Source: Bacillus sp. 03113 (GTDB lineage: Bacteria > Bacillota > Bacilli > Bacillales > Cytobacillaceae). Taken from it: a DNA stretch of 64,000 nucleotides. The position numbers were made by a program, and so were the translations under genes. Positions 27,286 through 35,172 of the stretch are shown piece after piece. The stretch lies in assembly GCF_006546985.1 (NCBI RefSeq), contig NZ_VATK01000012.1:1-64000 (forward strand). The letters are read 5' to 3'. The notes below the pieces were generated by a model. That model was not told where the DNA came from. It did no database searches and saw only the letters and a list, made by a program, of their open reading frames with translations. Position 1 is the first letter of the stretch. Each line of letters starts with the position of its first letter.

Positions 27286-29043
27286 TTAAGTGATTAAGAT
27301 AGCTCTTTTATTAGCATTTGGCTCTTTATCTACAGTAAATGAGGAACACTCATGAAAAGCCAAATGTTTACATCCTAAGCATTTCTCTACATTTCTATGC
27401 TGTAAAGCATATTGAATCGCTTCTCCAGTATGTTTAAAGAAGTGTTCTTCTCCAATAGAATGATATAAGCCAGTTTTCATTAATACTTTTTTTGGTTGTG
27501 GGTTTATGCCAGCTACTAAGACCATCCCGTTTTTCGTGAAATCCTTTACAATACTTGAAAAACATGCTTCTCCTGTGATGTCCATAAACGGGACTTTTCC
27601 CATTCTTAATAGCAAAATCTGTGGCTTATAGTTGATGGTTGACATAATACTTTGTTGAAAAGTTTGTGCTGCTCCAAAAAACAACGGTCCCTCTACATTA
27701 TAAATGCTTATTTGAGGACAATCATGAGTTGCAGTTACAAATTGGCTTTCAATCTTTGATTGTTTATGATCTGGATTAGGCAATGCTTTTGCTGTTACCA
27801 TTATATCACTCATTCGTTTTGTGAATATAAGAACAGCTAAAATGAGACCTACTTCTACAGCTACTGTTAGATTTACAAATACCGTTAATAAAAATGTCAC
27901 AATGAGTACAAAAGTATCACCTGTTTTTGTTTTTAATACATGAAAAAAAACGTTGCGCTCACTCATATTCCAGGCTACTACCATTAAGATGGGTGCCATG
28001 CTTGCCAACGGAATTTTAGAAGCATAAGGTGCAAATAGGATTAAAATTGCAAGAACAATCACTCCGTGAATAATACCAGATAAGGGAGAAGCTGCTCCAT
28101 TTTTTATATTCGTTGCGGTTCTTGCAATCGCACCTGTGGCAGGAATTCCCCCAAATAAAGGCGTGACCATATTCGCTATCCCTTGACCAATTAATTCTCG
28201 ATTGCTGTTGTGCTTACTATTTGTCATCCCATCTGCTACAACAGCAGATAAAAGAGATTCAATCGCTCCTAGTACCGCAATAACAAATGCCGGTCGAATA
28301 AGCTGCTGAATTCGTTCAAGTGAAAGGGTAGGCAGTTCGAATTCTGGAAGAGTATTTGGAATCTCACCAAATGTTGAGCCAATTGTATCTACTTGGTTAG
28401 GAAAAATAAATGTTGCCACCAAAGTTGAAAAAACAAGACCAATAAGTGGACCTGGTATTTTAGGAAAAAGTTTTGGTGTATAGATAAGTGTGATCAGGCA
28501 GATCCCGGCAGTTATAACACTGTAAAGGTTAAAGCTATTAAGATGAATCATTATTTCATGAAAATTAAGAACAAAGGATTCATGCTTTTTTATCTCTGTG
28601 AGTCCTAAAAAATTAGGAATTTGTCCTACAAAAATAATAACAGCGATTCCGGTTGTAAAGCCGATAGTTACCGGTCTGGGAATAAATTTTATTAAAGCGC
28701 CTAATTTAAAAATCCCCATTAAACAGAGCATCATCCCTGCCAAAAAACCTGCAATTAATAAATTTTCAAATCCATAGGTCATGACGATACCAAATAATAT
28801 TGGAATAAAAGCCCCTGTTGGACCTCCTATTTGGTATTTTGAACCACCGAGAAGGGAGATAAGAATCCCTGCAATAATGGTCGTATAGATACCATATTCT
28901 GGTTTAACTCCGGATGCAATAGCAAATGCCATACCTAAGGGAATCGCAATGATTCCAACTACAATTCCCGATAGTAGATCTTTTTGAAATGATTGAACAG
29001 AATATTGTTTATATCTACTACTAGAAAACAACTTTTTTAACAT
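27286..29043 (-). CDS. SulP family anion permease with STAS domain
   Basis: A 585-residue transporter. The N-terminal two thirds hold ten to fourteen helices with GGPTGAFIPI and GGIPATGAIARTATNIKNGA. A C-terminal STAS domain covers about 430-545, followed by a short Cys-containing tail (CLGCKHLAFHEC) that is unusual for the family. SulP proteins carry sulfate, bicarbonate or other anions. A sulfate role would fit the ssu locus nearby but is not shown. AAGGAAGG precedes the ATG. Confidence 0.9.
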   Translation of the reverse strand: MLKKLFSSSRYKQYSVQSFQKDLLSGIVVGIIAIPLGMAFAIASGVKPEYGIYTTIIAGILISLLGGSKYQIGGPTGAFIPILFGIVMTYGFENLLIAGFLAGMMLCLMGIFKLGALIKFIPRPVTIGFTTGIAVIIFVGQIPNFLGLTEIKKHESFVLNFHEIMIHLNSFNLYSVITAGICLITLIYTPKLFPKIPGPLIGLVFSTLVATFIFPNQVDTIGSTFGEIPNTLPEFELPTLSLERIQQLIRPAFVIAVLGAIESLLSAVVADGMTNSKHNSNRELIGQGIANMVTPLFGGIPATGAIARTATNIKNGAASPLSGIIHGVIVLAILILFAPYASKIPLASMAPILMVVAWNMSERNVFFHVLKTKTGDTFVLIVTFLLTVFVNLTVAVEVGLILAVLIFTKRMSDIMVTAKALPNPDHKQSKIESQFVTATHDCPQISIYNVEGPLFFGAAQTFQQSIMSTINYKPQILLLRMGKVPFMDITGEACFSSIVKDFTKNGMVLVAGINPQPKKVLMKTGLYHSIGEEHFFKHTGEAIQYALQHRNVEKCLGCKHLAFHECSSFTVDKEPNANKRAILIT

Positions 29044-29307
29044 AAAAACCTTCCTTATTTTTATTTATTGTATATCTGATTATTTGAATATTATATAGTT
29101 TGAATGTACATTTCATGACTTATGAAGTCAAAGCCTTTTTTGTGTAGATTTTATGAAGATTGAGCTATTAAAAGGGGACGATTAGATTTTTAGAATAAAA
29201 AAAGAAACGATAAGGATCTACATGGAGGGATAAAACTTGTAATTAAAAAGCCTTAAAGTATGATGAACTGAGATATTAAAAAAATTTTAAAAAATGTCGA
29301 AAAAGGG

Positions 29308-29336
29308 TTGCAAATTGTTGTAGGAATGAATATAAT
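29308..29336 (+). promoter_or_regulatory. Promoter of tRNA-Gly copy 1
   Basis: TTGCAA (29308-29313), 17-bp spacer, TATAAT (29331-29336). Confidence 0.85.
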
Positions 29337-29357
29337 AAAAAACGTTCTGAAAATAAT

Positions 29358-29431
29358 GCGGGTGTAGTTTAATGGTAAAACTTCAGCCTTCCAAGCTGAT
29401 ATCGTGGGTTCGATTCCCATCACCCGCTCCA
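29358..29431 (+). tRNA. tRNA-Gly(UCC), copy 1
   Basis: A 74-nt cloverleaf. Acceptor GCGGGTG pairs with CACCCGC, the anticodon stem TCAGC/GCTGA carries loop CTTCCAA (anticodon TCC), and the T arm is GTGGGTTCGATTCCCAT. TCCA is encoded at the 3' end. Identical in sequence to copy 2. Confidence 0.97.
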
Positions 29432-29445
29432 TACATATTGATATC

Positions 29446-29489
29446 AACGCAGTGTTTCGTTTAAAAAAACGAAGTATTGCGTTTTTTAT
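29446..29489 (+). terminator. Terminator of tRNA-Gly copy 1
   Basis: AACGCAGTGTTTCGTTT pairs with AAACGAAGTATTGCGTT and a T-run follows. Confidence 0.85.
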
Positions 29490-29541
29490 TCTTCCAAATG
29501 TTTGATTTTTTTATCATATCAGAATTTTATATTTGAAGTTA

Positions 29542-29762
29542 GATTACTGTCTAGCTCCGACGTACAGGATGTACTAGTGCCGATGAAGACATAAGGCCGT
29601 GGCGCTTTTAATCGGCCAGCGTCTATCGACTATCAAACTTCAGGACTTCTCCCTACGATAAGTCAACATCGATTCGCTAACGCTTATCGTGTTTCCTTTA
29701 TCTCAGTCAAAGTCCCTCCAGTTTGTACGTCGATGATCAAGACGCTTCCGCTTTTCTTATAA
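29542..29762 (+). repeat. Dispersed modular repeat, locus C
   Basis: The GTCTAGCTCCGACGTACAGG module with ATCGGCC is followed by the arm variant CTATCGACTATCAAACTTCAG, CTACGATAAGTCAACATCG and TTTGTACGTCGATGATCAAG. It ends GCTTTTCTTATAA, 17 bases before the -35 of tRNA copy 2. Confidence 0.85.
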
Positions 29763-29779
29763 AAAATGTCGAAAAAGGG

Positions 29780-29808
29780 TTGCAATTTGTTGTAGGAATG
29801 AATATAAT
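29780..29808 (+). promoter_or_regulatory. Promoter of tRNA-Gly copy 2
   Basis: TTGCAA (29780-29785), 17-bp spacer, TATAAT (29803-29808), nearly identical to that of copy 1. Confidence 0.85.
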
Positions 29809-29829
29809 AAAAAACGTGCTAAAAATAAC

Positions 29830-29903
29830 GCGGGTGTAGTTTAATGGTAAAACTTCAGCCTTCCAAGCTGATATCGTGGGTTCGATTCCCATCACCCGCT
29901 CCA
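29830..29903 (+). tRNA. tRNA-Gly(UCC), copy 2
   Basis: The same 74-nt sequence as copy 1, with anticodon TCC and encoded CCA. Promoter, tRNA and terminator were duplicated together. A few base differences occur only in the flanks. Confidence 0.97.
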
Positions 29904-29918
29904 TACATATTGCTATCA

Positions 29919-29963
29919 ACGCAGTATTTCGTTTGAAAAAAAACGAAGTATTGCGTTTTTTAA
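29919..29963 (+). terminator. Terminator of tRNA-Gly copy 2
   Basis: AACGCAGTATTTCGTTT pairs with AAACGAAGTATTGCGTT, followed by a T-run. Confidence 0.85.
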
Positions 29964-30000
29964 TTCCAAAGAATTTTACATTAAGGTTGGAAAAACAATG

Positions 30001-30031
30001 GAGCTGAAGACACGTAAAGTGTCTTCAGCTC
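30001..30031 (-). terminator. Terminator of the B3/4-domain gene
   Basis: GAGCTGAAGACAC and GTGTCTTCAGCTC pair perfectly over 13 bases. On the minus strand CATTGTTTTT follows. Confidence 0.75.
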
Positions 30032-30045
30032 ACTTTAAAGTTTCC

Positions 30046-30717
30046 CTAGCATGTTAATAGTTTATATGTACCCTCGCCGCCATGTATTTGAATAAACATG
30101 TTCATTATGGATTCAAGCAATTCTTTTGATTCCTCTTCGTTTATGGAAGGTCTTAAATAAACAATATGGACAGCATTTTTCGTTTCCATACTAACAGGTG
30201 CTTTATTAGAATCGACAAATGGACTTCCAAAAGCACCGATTTGACGATCCTCTGTCACAATTAGATTTTGTATGGAATTACTACGTCCATTTAATCCTTC
30301 ATACTCTTCACCTTTTGCTCCAATTCTCATGATTAGTTCATTAGAGAGCTTATCCCTATCATAAATCCCTAATGGAATTTGATACTGTAATGAGAAAAAG
30401 CTATTTAGATCAATGGCGCTATTGATAGGTTGAAGGTAATTTTGCTTTTTTACTCGACGATACAGTGCCTCTGCTGAATGGCGGTAGCGATTAGGATCTT
30501 TTCCGGTTCGTTTAAACATCTCTCTCCATTCTTTAATGCCCTCTAGCTCCGTTACGTTTTTTCCCTCTAAATCAATGTAGATCGATTCTTGAAAAAGCTG
30601 GAGTCTACCTTGTAGCATTTGCGGTGAATCTTGCACTTGGATATGATCATAGACAATCACACCAATTTTAAAATGAGGAATTAAGGAACAAAGCTCTTGA
30701 GAAAGCTGAATTTCCAA
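30046..30717 (-). CDS. B3/4 domain protein (PheT-beta-like)
   Basis: About 223 residues matching the stand-alone B3/B4 domain found in the beta subunit of phenylalanyl-tRNA synthetase, where it takes part in editing. Recognisable parts are EWREMFKRTGKDPNRYRHSAEAL, INSAIDLNSFFSLQYQIPLG and AFGSPFVDSNKAPV. Free-standing members are thought to act in trans on tRNA or as hydrolases, but the function is not established. TTG 30717 was chosen because AGGAGG is seven bases upstream. A GTG at 30726 overlaps that RBS. Confidence 0.78.
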   Translation of the reverse strand: MEIQLSQELCSLIPHFKIGVIVYDHIQVQDSPQMLQGRLQLFQESIYIDLEGKNVTELEGIKEWREMFKRTGKDPNRYRHSAEALYRRVKKQNYLQPINSAIDLNSFFSLQYQIPLGIYDRDKLSNELIMRIGAKGEEYEGLNGRSNSIQNLIVTEDRQIGAFGSPFVDSNKAPVSMETKNAVHIVYLRPSINEEESKELLESIMNMFIQIHGGEGTYKLLTC

Positions 30718-30926
30718 CGATTCCACCTCCTATATTATATAAAAATCGTTTATGATAATAAGCGATGCTACTTTTACAAAAAATGATTGGGGTAAACGTA
30801 TTACATTGCCTATATATAAACACTATTTTAAGTATCAATATAAATGAAAGACTTGTCAAAATATTTCTCGTTGTGAAGGTAATTATAAATTAGTTGGTCG
30901 TGAATAATTTTAAAGGTTATGTATCG

Positions 30927-31076
30927 CCGTCCAGCTCCAGCGCCTATCGACTATCAAACTTCAGGCCTTCTCCCTACGATAAGTCAACATCGATTCGCTA
31001 TCGCTCATCGTGTATCCTTTATCTCAGTCGAAGTCCCTCCGGTTTGTACGTCGATGATCAAGACGCTTGCGCTTTT
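30927..31076 (+). repeat. Dispersed modular repeat, locus D
   Basis: CCAGCTCCAGCGCCTATCGACTATC, the arm CTACGATAAGTCAACATCGATTCGC and the close TACGTCGATGATCAAGACGCTTGCGCTTTT. The GACGTACAGG module is absent. It ends 24 bases before queG. Confidence 0.85.
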
Positions 31077-31100
31077 GGTTCAAAAGAAGGGAGGATAAAA

Positions 31101-32237
31101 ATGAATGTCACACAGTTAAAAAAAGAGGTTATTGAATATAGCAAACAAATTGGCATTGATAAAATTGGTTTTACAACGGCAGATCCTTTTGATGAATTGA
31201 AAAATCGTTTATTAAGACAACAGGAATTAAATTATCAATCTGGATTTGAAGAAAAAGATATTGAAAAACGAACGACTCCTTCTCTCCTTCTAGATCAGCC
31301 TATGTCCATCATTTCTATAGCACTTGCCTATCCAACGAAAATGAAGGAGCGGGTCGCCAGTAAGAAAGGAGCAAGAAGAGGGATTTTTTGCAGAGCGTCT
31401 TGGGGAACGGATTATCACGTCGTTTTAAAAGATCGTCTTCAAAAGCTTGAACAATTTTTAATGGCAAAAATTCCTGATGCTATCTGTAAATCAATGGTGG
31501 ATACAGGAGAATTAGTCGATCGTGCGGTAGCAGAAAGAGCAGGGATCGGATGGTCAGGTAAAAATTGTGCCATCATTACCCCGGAATTTGGATCTTATGT
31601 TTATTTAGGAGAAATGATCACGAATATTCCATTCGAGCCTGATCAACCAATCGAAGATCAATGCGGATCGTGCAACAAATGTGTGGATGCATGCCCAACA
31701 GGAGCACTTGTTCAAGGAGGACAATTAAATGCTCAAAGCTGTATTGCTTTTATCACTCAAACAAAAGGCTTTGTTGCAGAGGAGTTTCGTGAGAAAATAG
31801 GCAATCGCTTATATGGATGTGATACATGTCAGACGGTCTGCCCTAAGAATAAAGGCAAGGATTTTCATTTGCATGTTGAGATGGAGCCTGATCCTGAAAT
31901 TGCAAAGCCCCTATTAAAGCCGCTGCTTCAAATGAGTAATCGAGAATTTAAAGAAAAATACGGTCACGTTTCCGGGGCTTGGCGTGGTAAAAAACCGATT
32001 CAAAGAAATGCAGTAATGGCTCTCGCTCATTTTAAGGATGAAACAGCAGTAGAGGAACTCATTCAAGTGATGCTTTATGATCCAAGACCTGTTTTAAGAG
32101 GAACAGCAGCGTGGGCATTAGGGAAAATTGGGGGAGAAAAGGCAAAGAATGCTTTATTCAAGAGCTTAGATCATGAGGTTGATGAAGAAGCTCGAATGGA
32201 AGTAGAAAAGGCGATCAAAATCCTTTTAGAAAAATAA
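31101..32237 (+). CDS. queG: Epoxyqueuosine reductase
   Basis: A 378-residue cobalamin-dependent iron-sulfur enzyme that reduces epoxyqueuosine to queuosine in tRNA. Two 4Fe-4S motifs are clear: CGSCNKCVDACPTGAL and CDTCQTVCPKN. The C-terminal portion has HEAT-like repeats (AVEELIQVMLYDPRPVLRG) that bind tRNA. ATG 31101 behind GGGAGG was chosen. The open frame upstream is repeat locus D. It is the first of a yhbA-yhbB-cspR-like group as in B. subtilis. Confidence 0.95.
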   Translation: MNVTQLKKEVIEYSKQIGIDKIGFTTADPFDELKNRLLRQQELNYQSGFEEKDIEKRTTPSLLLDQPMSIISIALAYPTKMKERVASKKGARRGIFCRASWGTDYHVVLKDRLQKLEQFLMAKIPDAICKSMVDTGELVDRAVAERAGIGWSGKNCAIITPEFGSYVYLGEMITNIPFEPDQPIEDQCGSCNKCVDACPTGALVQGGQLNAQSCIAFITQTKGFVAEEFREKIGNRLYGCDTCQTVCPKNKGKDFHLHVEMEPDPEIAKPLLKPLLQMSNREFKEKYGHVSGAWRGKKPIQRNAVMALAHFKDETAVEELIQVMLYDPRPVLRGTAAWALGKIGGEKAKNALFKSLDHEVDEEARMEVEKAIKILLEK

Positions 32238-32266
32238 GAAGGAATTTCTTTATTTTTTGATTGTTC

Positions 32267-32310
32267 AAGCACTCCTTTTCATATGAATGATATTGAAAGG
32301 AGTGCTTTTA
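32267..32310 (+). terminator. Hairpin that also pairs with the yhbB ribosome binding site
   Basis: AAGCACTCCTTT (32267-32278) pairs perfectly with AAAGGAGTGCTT (32296-32307), then TTATT. The 3' arm includes AAAGGAG, the RBS of the next gene, so it can end queG transcripts or hide that RBS. Confidence 0.75.
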
Positions 32311-32312
32311 TT

Positions 32313-33188
32313 ATGAAAAAGCAACTGCACAATCTTCTTCAATCAAGAGTTCAGCAGCTTGTTTCCAACAGCGGTAAACGAGAATTGGCCAATGATAAAA
32401 TGATAAAGAAAAATGAGCTATTGCAAAAGCGATCAGGCCAAATCGTAAAGGCAAAGGCTTGTGGAAGGATTGATCAAATCTCGTCTGAAAATGAAGTATG
32501 GTATCATGTGCATTTTCAATATTTAATTAAGCAGAAAAATTTTCTTTATATTGAAGAAGAAATTGAATATCGAAAAGGGATGTTTAAGGATCATCTATTA
32601 ATAGAAGACAAGGAAGTTTATCCTTTTGACGTAGATGAAAAAGTAGAGGAAGAAGACAATCATTTTGAGGAGATCAGTGAGGAAAGAAAATCCTATTATT
32701 ACAATCGATTAAAGGCTGTTCAATATGCAGAGAAATGGTGGAATAGTTACAATCCAGCTTATAAAAAATTTGATGTCGATTGTACGAATTTTATTTCACA
32801 ATGCTTACATGCCGGGGGAGCGCCAATGCGAGGATATCCCAATCAAGGAACAGGTTGGTGGATGAGGAGCAATCAATGGAGCTATAGCTGGACTGTGGCG
32901 AATTCATTGAAGAGGTATTTAATGAATTCAAAAATTGGACTTCAAGCCAAAACAGTGAAATCGCCAATGGATTTAAAGCTGGGTGATGTGATTTGTTACG
33001 ACTTTCAGGGTGATGGCCGATTTGATCATTCGACCATCGTTACAGGAAAAGATGCAAATGGAGAGCCTCTTGTGAATGCTCATACGACGAATAGCCGCTT
33101 GAGGTATTGGTCCTATGAAGATTCAACAGCTTATACTCCAAATATTCGTTATATGTTTTTTACGATTCTTGATAATGAAACTACATGA
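32313..33188 (+). CDS. yhbB: YhbB-like amidase-domain protein
   Basis: About 291 residues with a C-terminal putative amidase domain. The likely catalytic Cys is in FDVDCTNFISQC (about residue 155) and His in FDHSTIVTG (about 237) or NAHTTNS. The N-terminal half is basic and charged without a signal peptide. The fold resembles NlpC/P60 and CHAP peptidases, suggesting cell-wall or spore substrates, but the function is unproven. ATG 32313 is set by AAAGGAG at 32296-32302. ATG 32283 lies inside the hairpin. Confidence 0.85.
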   Translation: MKKQLHNLLQSRVQQLVSNSGKRELANDKMIKKNELLQKRSGQIVKAKACGRIDQISSENEVWYHVHFQYLIKQKNFLYIEEEIEYRKGMFKDHLLIEDKEVYPFDVDEKVEEEDNHFEEISEERKSYYYNRLKAVQYAEKWWNSYNPAYKKFDVDCTNFISQCLHAGGAPMRGYPNQGTGWWMRSNQWSYSWTVANSLKRYLMNSKIGLQAKTVKSPMDLKLGDVICYDFQGDGRFDHSTIVTGKDANGEPLVNAHTTNSRLRYWSYEDSTAYTPNIRYMFFTILDNETT

Positions 33189-33249
33189 TTGTTTGATTGA
33201 TAATGAATGGTATAATAATATAGAGAGAATATTTTTAGAGGTGAAAGTC

Positions 33250-33723
33250 GTGGCAATACATGTTGTTCTATATCAGCCAGAAATACCGGCTAATACAGGG
33301 AATATTGCTCGCACATGCGCAGCAACCGATACGGTCTTACATTTAATCCGTCCGCTTGGATTTTCTACAGAAGATAAAATGCTAAAAAGAGCGGGATTAG
33401 ATTATTGGGAATTTGTTCAAATTGTTTATTACGACTCCATTGATGAGTTTTTTGAAAAAAATGCAGGCGGAGAGTTTTTCTATTTAACTAAATTTGGAAC
33501 GAAGCCTCATTCAGCCTTTGACTATAGTGATCAAGCAAAGGATTATTATTTTATTTTTGGCAAAGAAACAACTGGGCTTCCAAAAGATGTGATTGAACAA
33601 AATAAAGATCGGAGCCTGAGAATTCCGATGAATGATCATGTAAGATCTTTAAATTTATCTAATACAGCGGCCATTTTAGTCTATGAAGCATTAAGGCAGC
33701 AAGAATATCCTCATTTATCATAA
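33250..33723 (+). CDS. trmL: tRNA (cytidine(34)-2'-O)-methyltransferase
   Basis: A 157-residue SPOUT-fold enzyme that methylates the 2'-OH of the wobble base in tRNA-Leu isoacceptors using S-adenosylmethionine. N-terminal QPEIPANTGNIARTCAAT, GKETTGLP and C-terminal IPMNDHVRSLNLSNTAAI are the three conserved SPOUT motifs. GTG 33250 behind GAGGTG fits the usual N-terminus (AIHVVLYQP). An upstream extension is unlikely. This is cspR in older B. subtilis naming and follows yhbB there too. Confidence 0.95.
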   Translation: MAIHVVLYQPEIPANTGNIARTCAATDTVLHLIRPLGFSTEDKMLKRAGLDYWEFVQIVYYDSIDEFFEKNAGGEFFYLTKFGTKPHSAFDYSDQAKDYYFIFGKETTGLPKDVIEQNKDRSLRIPMNDHVRSLNLSNTAAILVYEALRQQEYPHLS

Positions 33724-33737
33724 GAATTATCATTTTT

Positions 33738-33762
33738 GGAGCCAAAAGTTAAGGCTCTTTTA
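33738..33762 (+). terminator. Short terminator after trmL
   Basis: GAGCC and GGCTC pair around AAAAGTTAA, followed by TTTTAT. Confidence 0.55.
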
Positions 33763-33822
33763 TGATTGGGGACAAGCTTCTATCCTACATAGTCATTATA
33801 AAATTAAAGGCAGGTTGGGTAT

Positions 33823-34572
33823 ATGAATACGGTTATTGAAACCATTTTGAATCATCGATCTGTAAGAAAATTTGAGGATAAATCATTAACACAGGAGCAA
33901 ATAGAAGCAATTGTGGCTTCTGCTCAGGCAGCCTCCACTTCAAGCTTTATTCAAGCTTACTCTATTATTGGTGTAACGGATAAAGAGAAGAAACAGAGGC
34001 TTGCTGAGCTTGCAGGAAATCAATCATATGTAGCAGAGAACGGTCATTTCTTTGTTTTTTGTGCGGACTTACATCGATTTGACATAATAGGTGAGATGGA
34101 ACAAAAGAATGTTTCAACTTCCCTTGAAAGCACAGAAAAGTTCATGGTCGCACTTATAGACACAGCACTAGCAGCACAAAATGCAGCATTGGCAGCAGAA
34201 TCGATGTCTCTTGGCGTTTGTTATATTGGAGGCATTCGAAACCATTTAGCTGATGTATGTAAACTACTTAAGACACCAGAAAAGGTAATTCCATTATTTG
34301 GCTTAGCGGTTGGCTATCCAGATCAAACAGCAGATAAAAAACCGAGGCTCTCTTTTCAGCATATTTATCATGAAAATAAATATGAGCAGGATATTGAACA
34401 GTATAAGGGTCAGCTTGAAAACTATAATCAAATTGTTTCTGCCTACTATAATGAACGTACTAATGGAAAAAGAGCTGATACTTGGACATCTCAAATGGCA
34501 AGCATGCTTGAAAAATCATCTAGATTGTATATGAAGGAATTTATTCAACAACATAAGTTAAATGTTAAATAG
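33823..34572 (+). CDS. NADPH-dependent flavin oxidoreductase (NfrA/nitroreductase family)
   Basis: A 249-residue FMN enzyme of the nitroreductase fold. HRSVRKFEDKSLTQEQIE at residues 12-29 binds FMN, and GVCYIGGIRNH and GLAVGYPDQ are typical of the NfsA/FRP subfamily, which uses NADPH to reduce nitro compounds, flavins or disulfides. The C-terminal extension supports NADPH binding. AGGCAGGTTGGG precedes the ATG. It stands between trmL and prkA, unlike the B. subtilis order. Confidence 0.9.
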   Translation: MNTVIETILNHRSVRKFEDKSLTQEQIEAIVASAQAASTSSFIQAYSIIGVTDKEKKQRLAELAGNQSYVAENGHFFVFCADLHRFDIIGEMEQKNVSTSLESTEKFMVALIDTALAAQNAALAAESMSLGVCYIGGIRNHLADVCKLLKTPEKVIPLFGLAVGYPDQTADKKPRLSFQHIYHENKYEQDIEQYKGQLENYNQIVSAYYNERTNGKRADTWTSQMASMLEKSSRLYMKEFIQQHKLNVK

Positions 34573-34607
34573 AAGAAAAGAGCTGCTATTAGCGGCTCTT
34601 TTCTTCT
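34571..34607. terminator. Bidirectional terminator
   Basis: AGAAGAAAAGAGC (34571-34583) pairs with GCTCTTTTCTTCT (34595-34607). It ends the nitroreductase gene and overlaps the stop of the small minus-strand gene. Confidence 0.75.
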
Positions 34608-34713
34608 ATTTGCGTTTATCTTTTCCAAGTAAAAATGGTTTATCGTTATACCCTGAAACAAAAATAGCAGTTAAGAAAGTGATCATGACTCCGATAATAA
34701 TTACCGTTCCCAC
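34606..34713 (-). CDS. Small single-helix membrane protein, 35 residues
   Basis: A GTG start (34711-34713) with GGGGG eight bases before gives a hydrophobic N-terminus (GTVIIIGVMITFLTAIFVSG) and a basic tail (KPFLLGKDKRK). This one-helix form is common among tiny Bacillus membrane proteins. The RBS lies directly at the edge of repeat locus E. The function is unknown. Confidence 0.6.
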   Translation of the reverse strand: MGTVIIIGVMITFLTAIFVSGYNDKPFLLGKDKRK

Positions 34714-34727
34714 ATTGTCATCCCCCT

Positions 34728-34909
34728 TATAAGAAAAGCGTAAGCACCTTGATCAGCCGCGACAGACATAAGACGCAATCCGCAGGAAATCCTGAGTGAC
34801 TTTCGGATTGTGGCTTATGCTCCGAGCGGCTAGGCGCTGGCCGGTTAAAAACGCCACATCCTGTGGCAACATCGGCACTAGTACGTCCTGTACGTCGAAG
34901 CTAGACACT
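34728..34909 (-). repeat. Dispersed modular repeat, locus E (inverted)
   Basis: The reverse complement of the family: it starts TTATAAGAAAAGCG, has GATCAGCCGCGACAGACATAAG, the CGCAATCCG arm and GGCTAGGCGCTGGCCGG, and ends CTAGTACGTCCTGTACGTCG. It is upstream of the small minus-strand gene. Confidence 0.85.
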
Positions 34910-35172
34910 CGGCGAAGTTTAAAAAATTTATACTTCTTATCCCTTAATAGATAGATGCATCAGTAAACCTTCTGCTGTTATTATATATTAAATATTATGA
35001 CAAGAGAAATAGAAAAAGAAATAAAGAAAACCATTCTACCTTGATAACACAGGGAATTGACACTTATATATGAAAAAGTTTTCTCTAAACATATATTCGA
35101 TAAGCATGTTCACCTCCAAAGAAGCATAGAGTATATTAATCGTCTCTGAAAACGTGACAGGGGGAGGTCCTT

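Noticed and set aside
29253-29447. Minus-strand frame beginning MERVMGIEPTISAWKAEVL
   Set aside because: It is the antisense translation of tRNA-Gly and a well-known spurious protein. The same applies to the frame at 29737-29919.
30894-31100. N-terminal extension of QueG
   Set aside because: It is repeat locus D in translation. ATG 31101 has GGGAGG.
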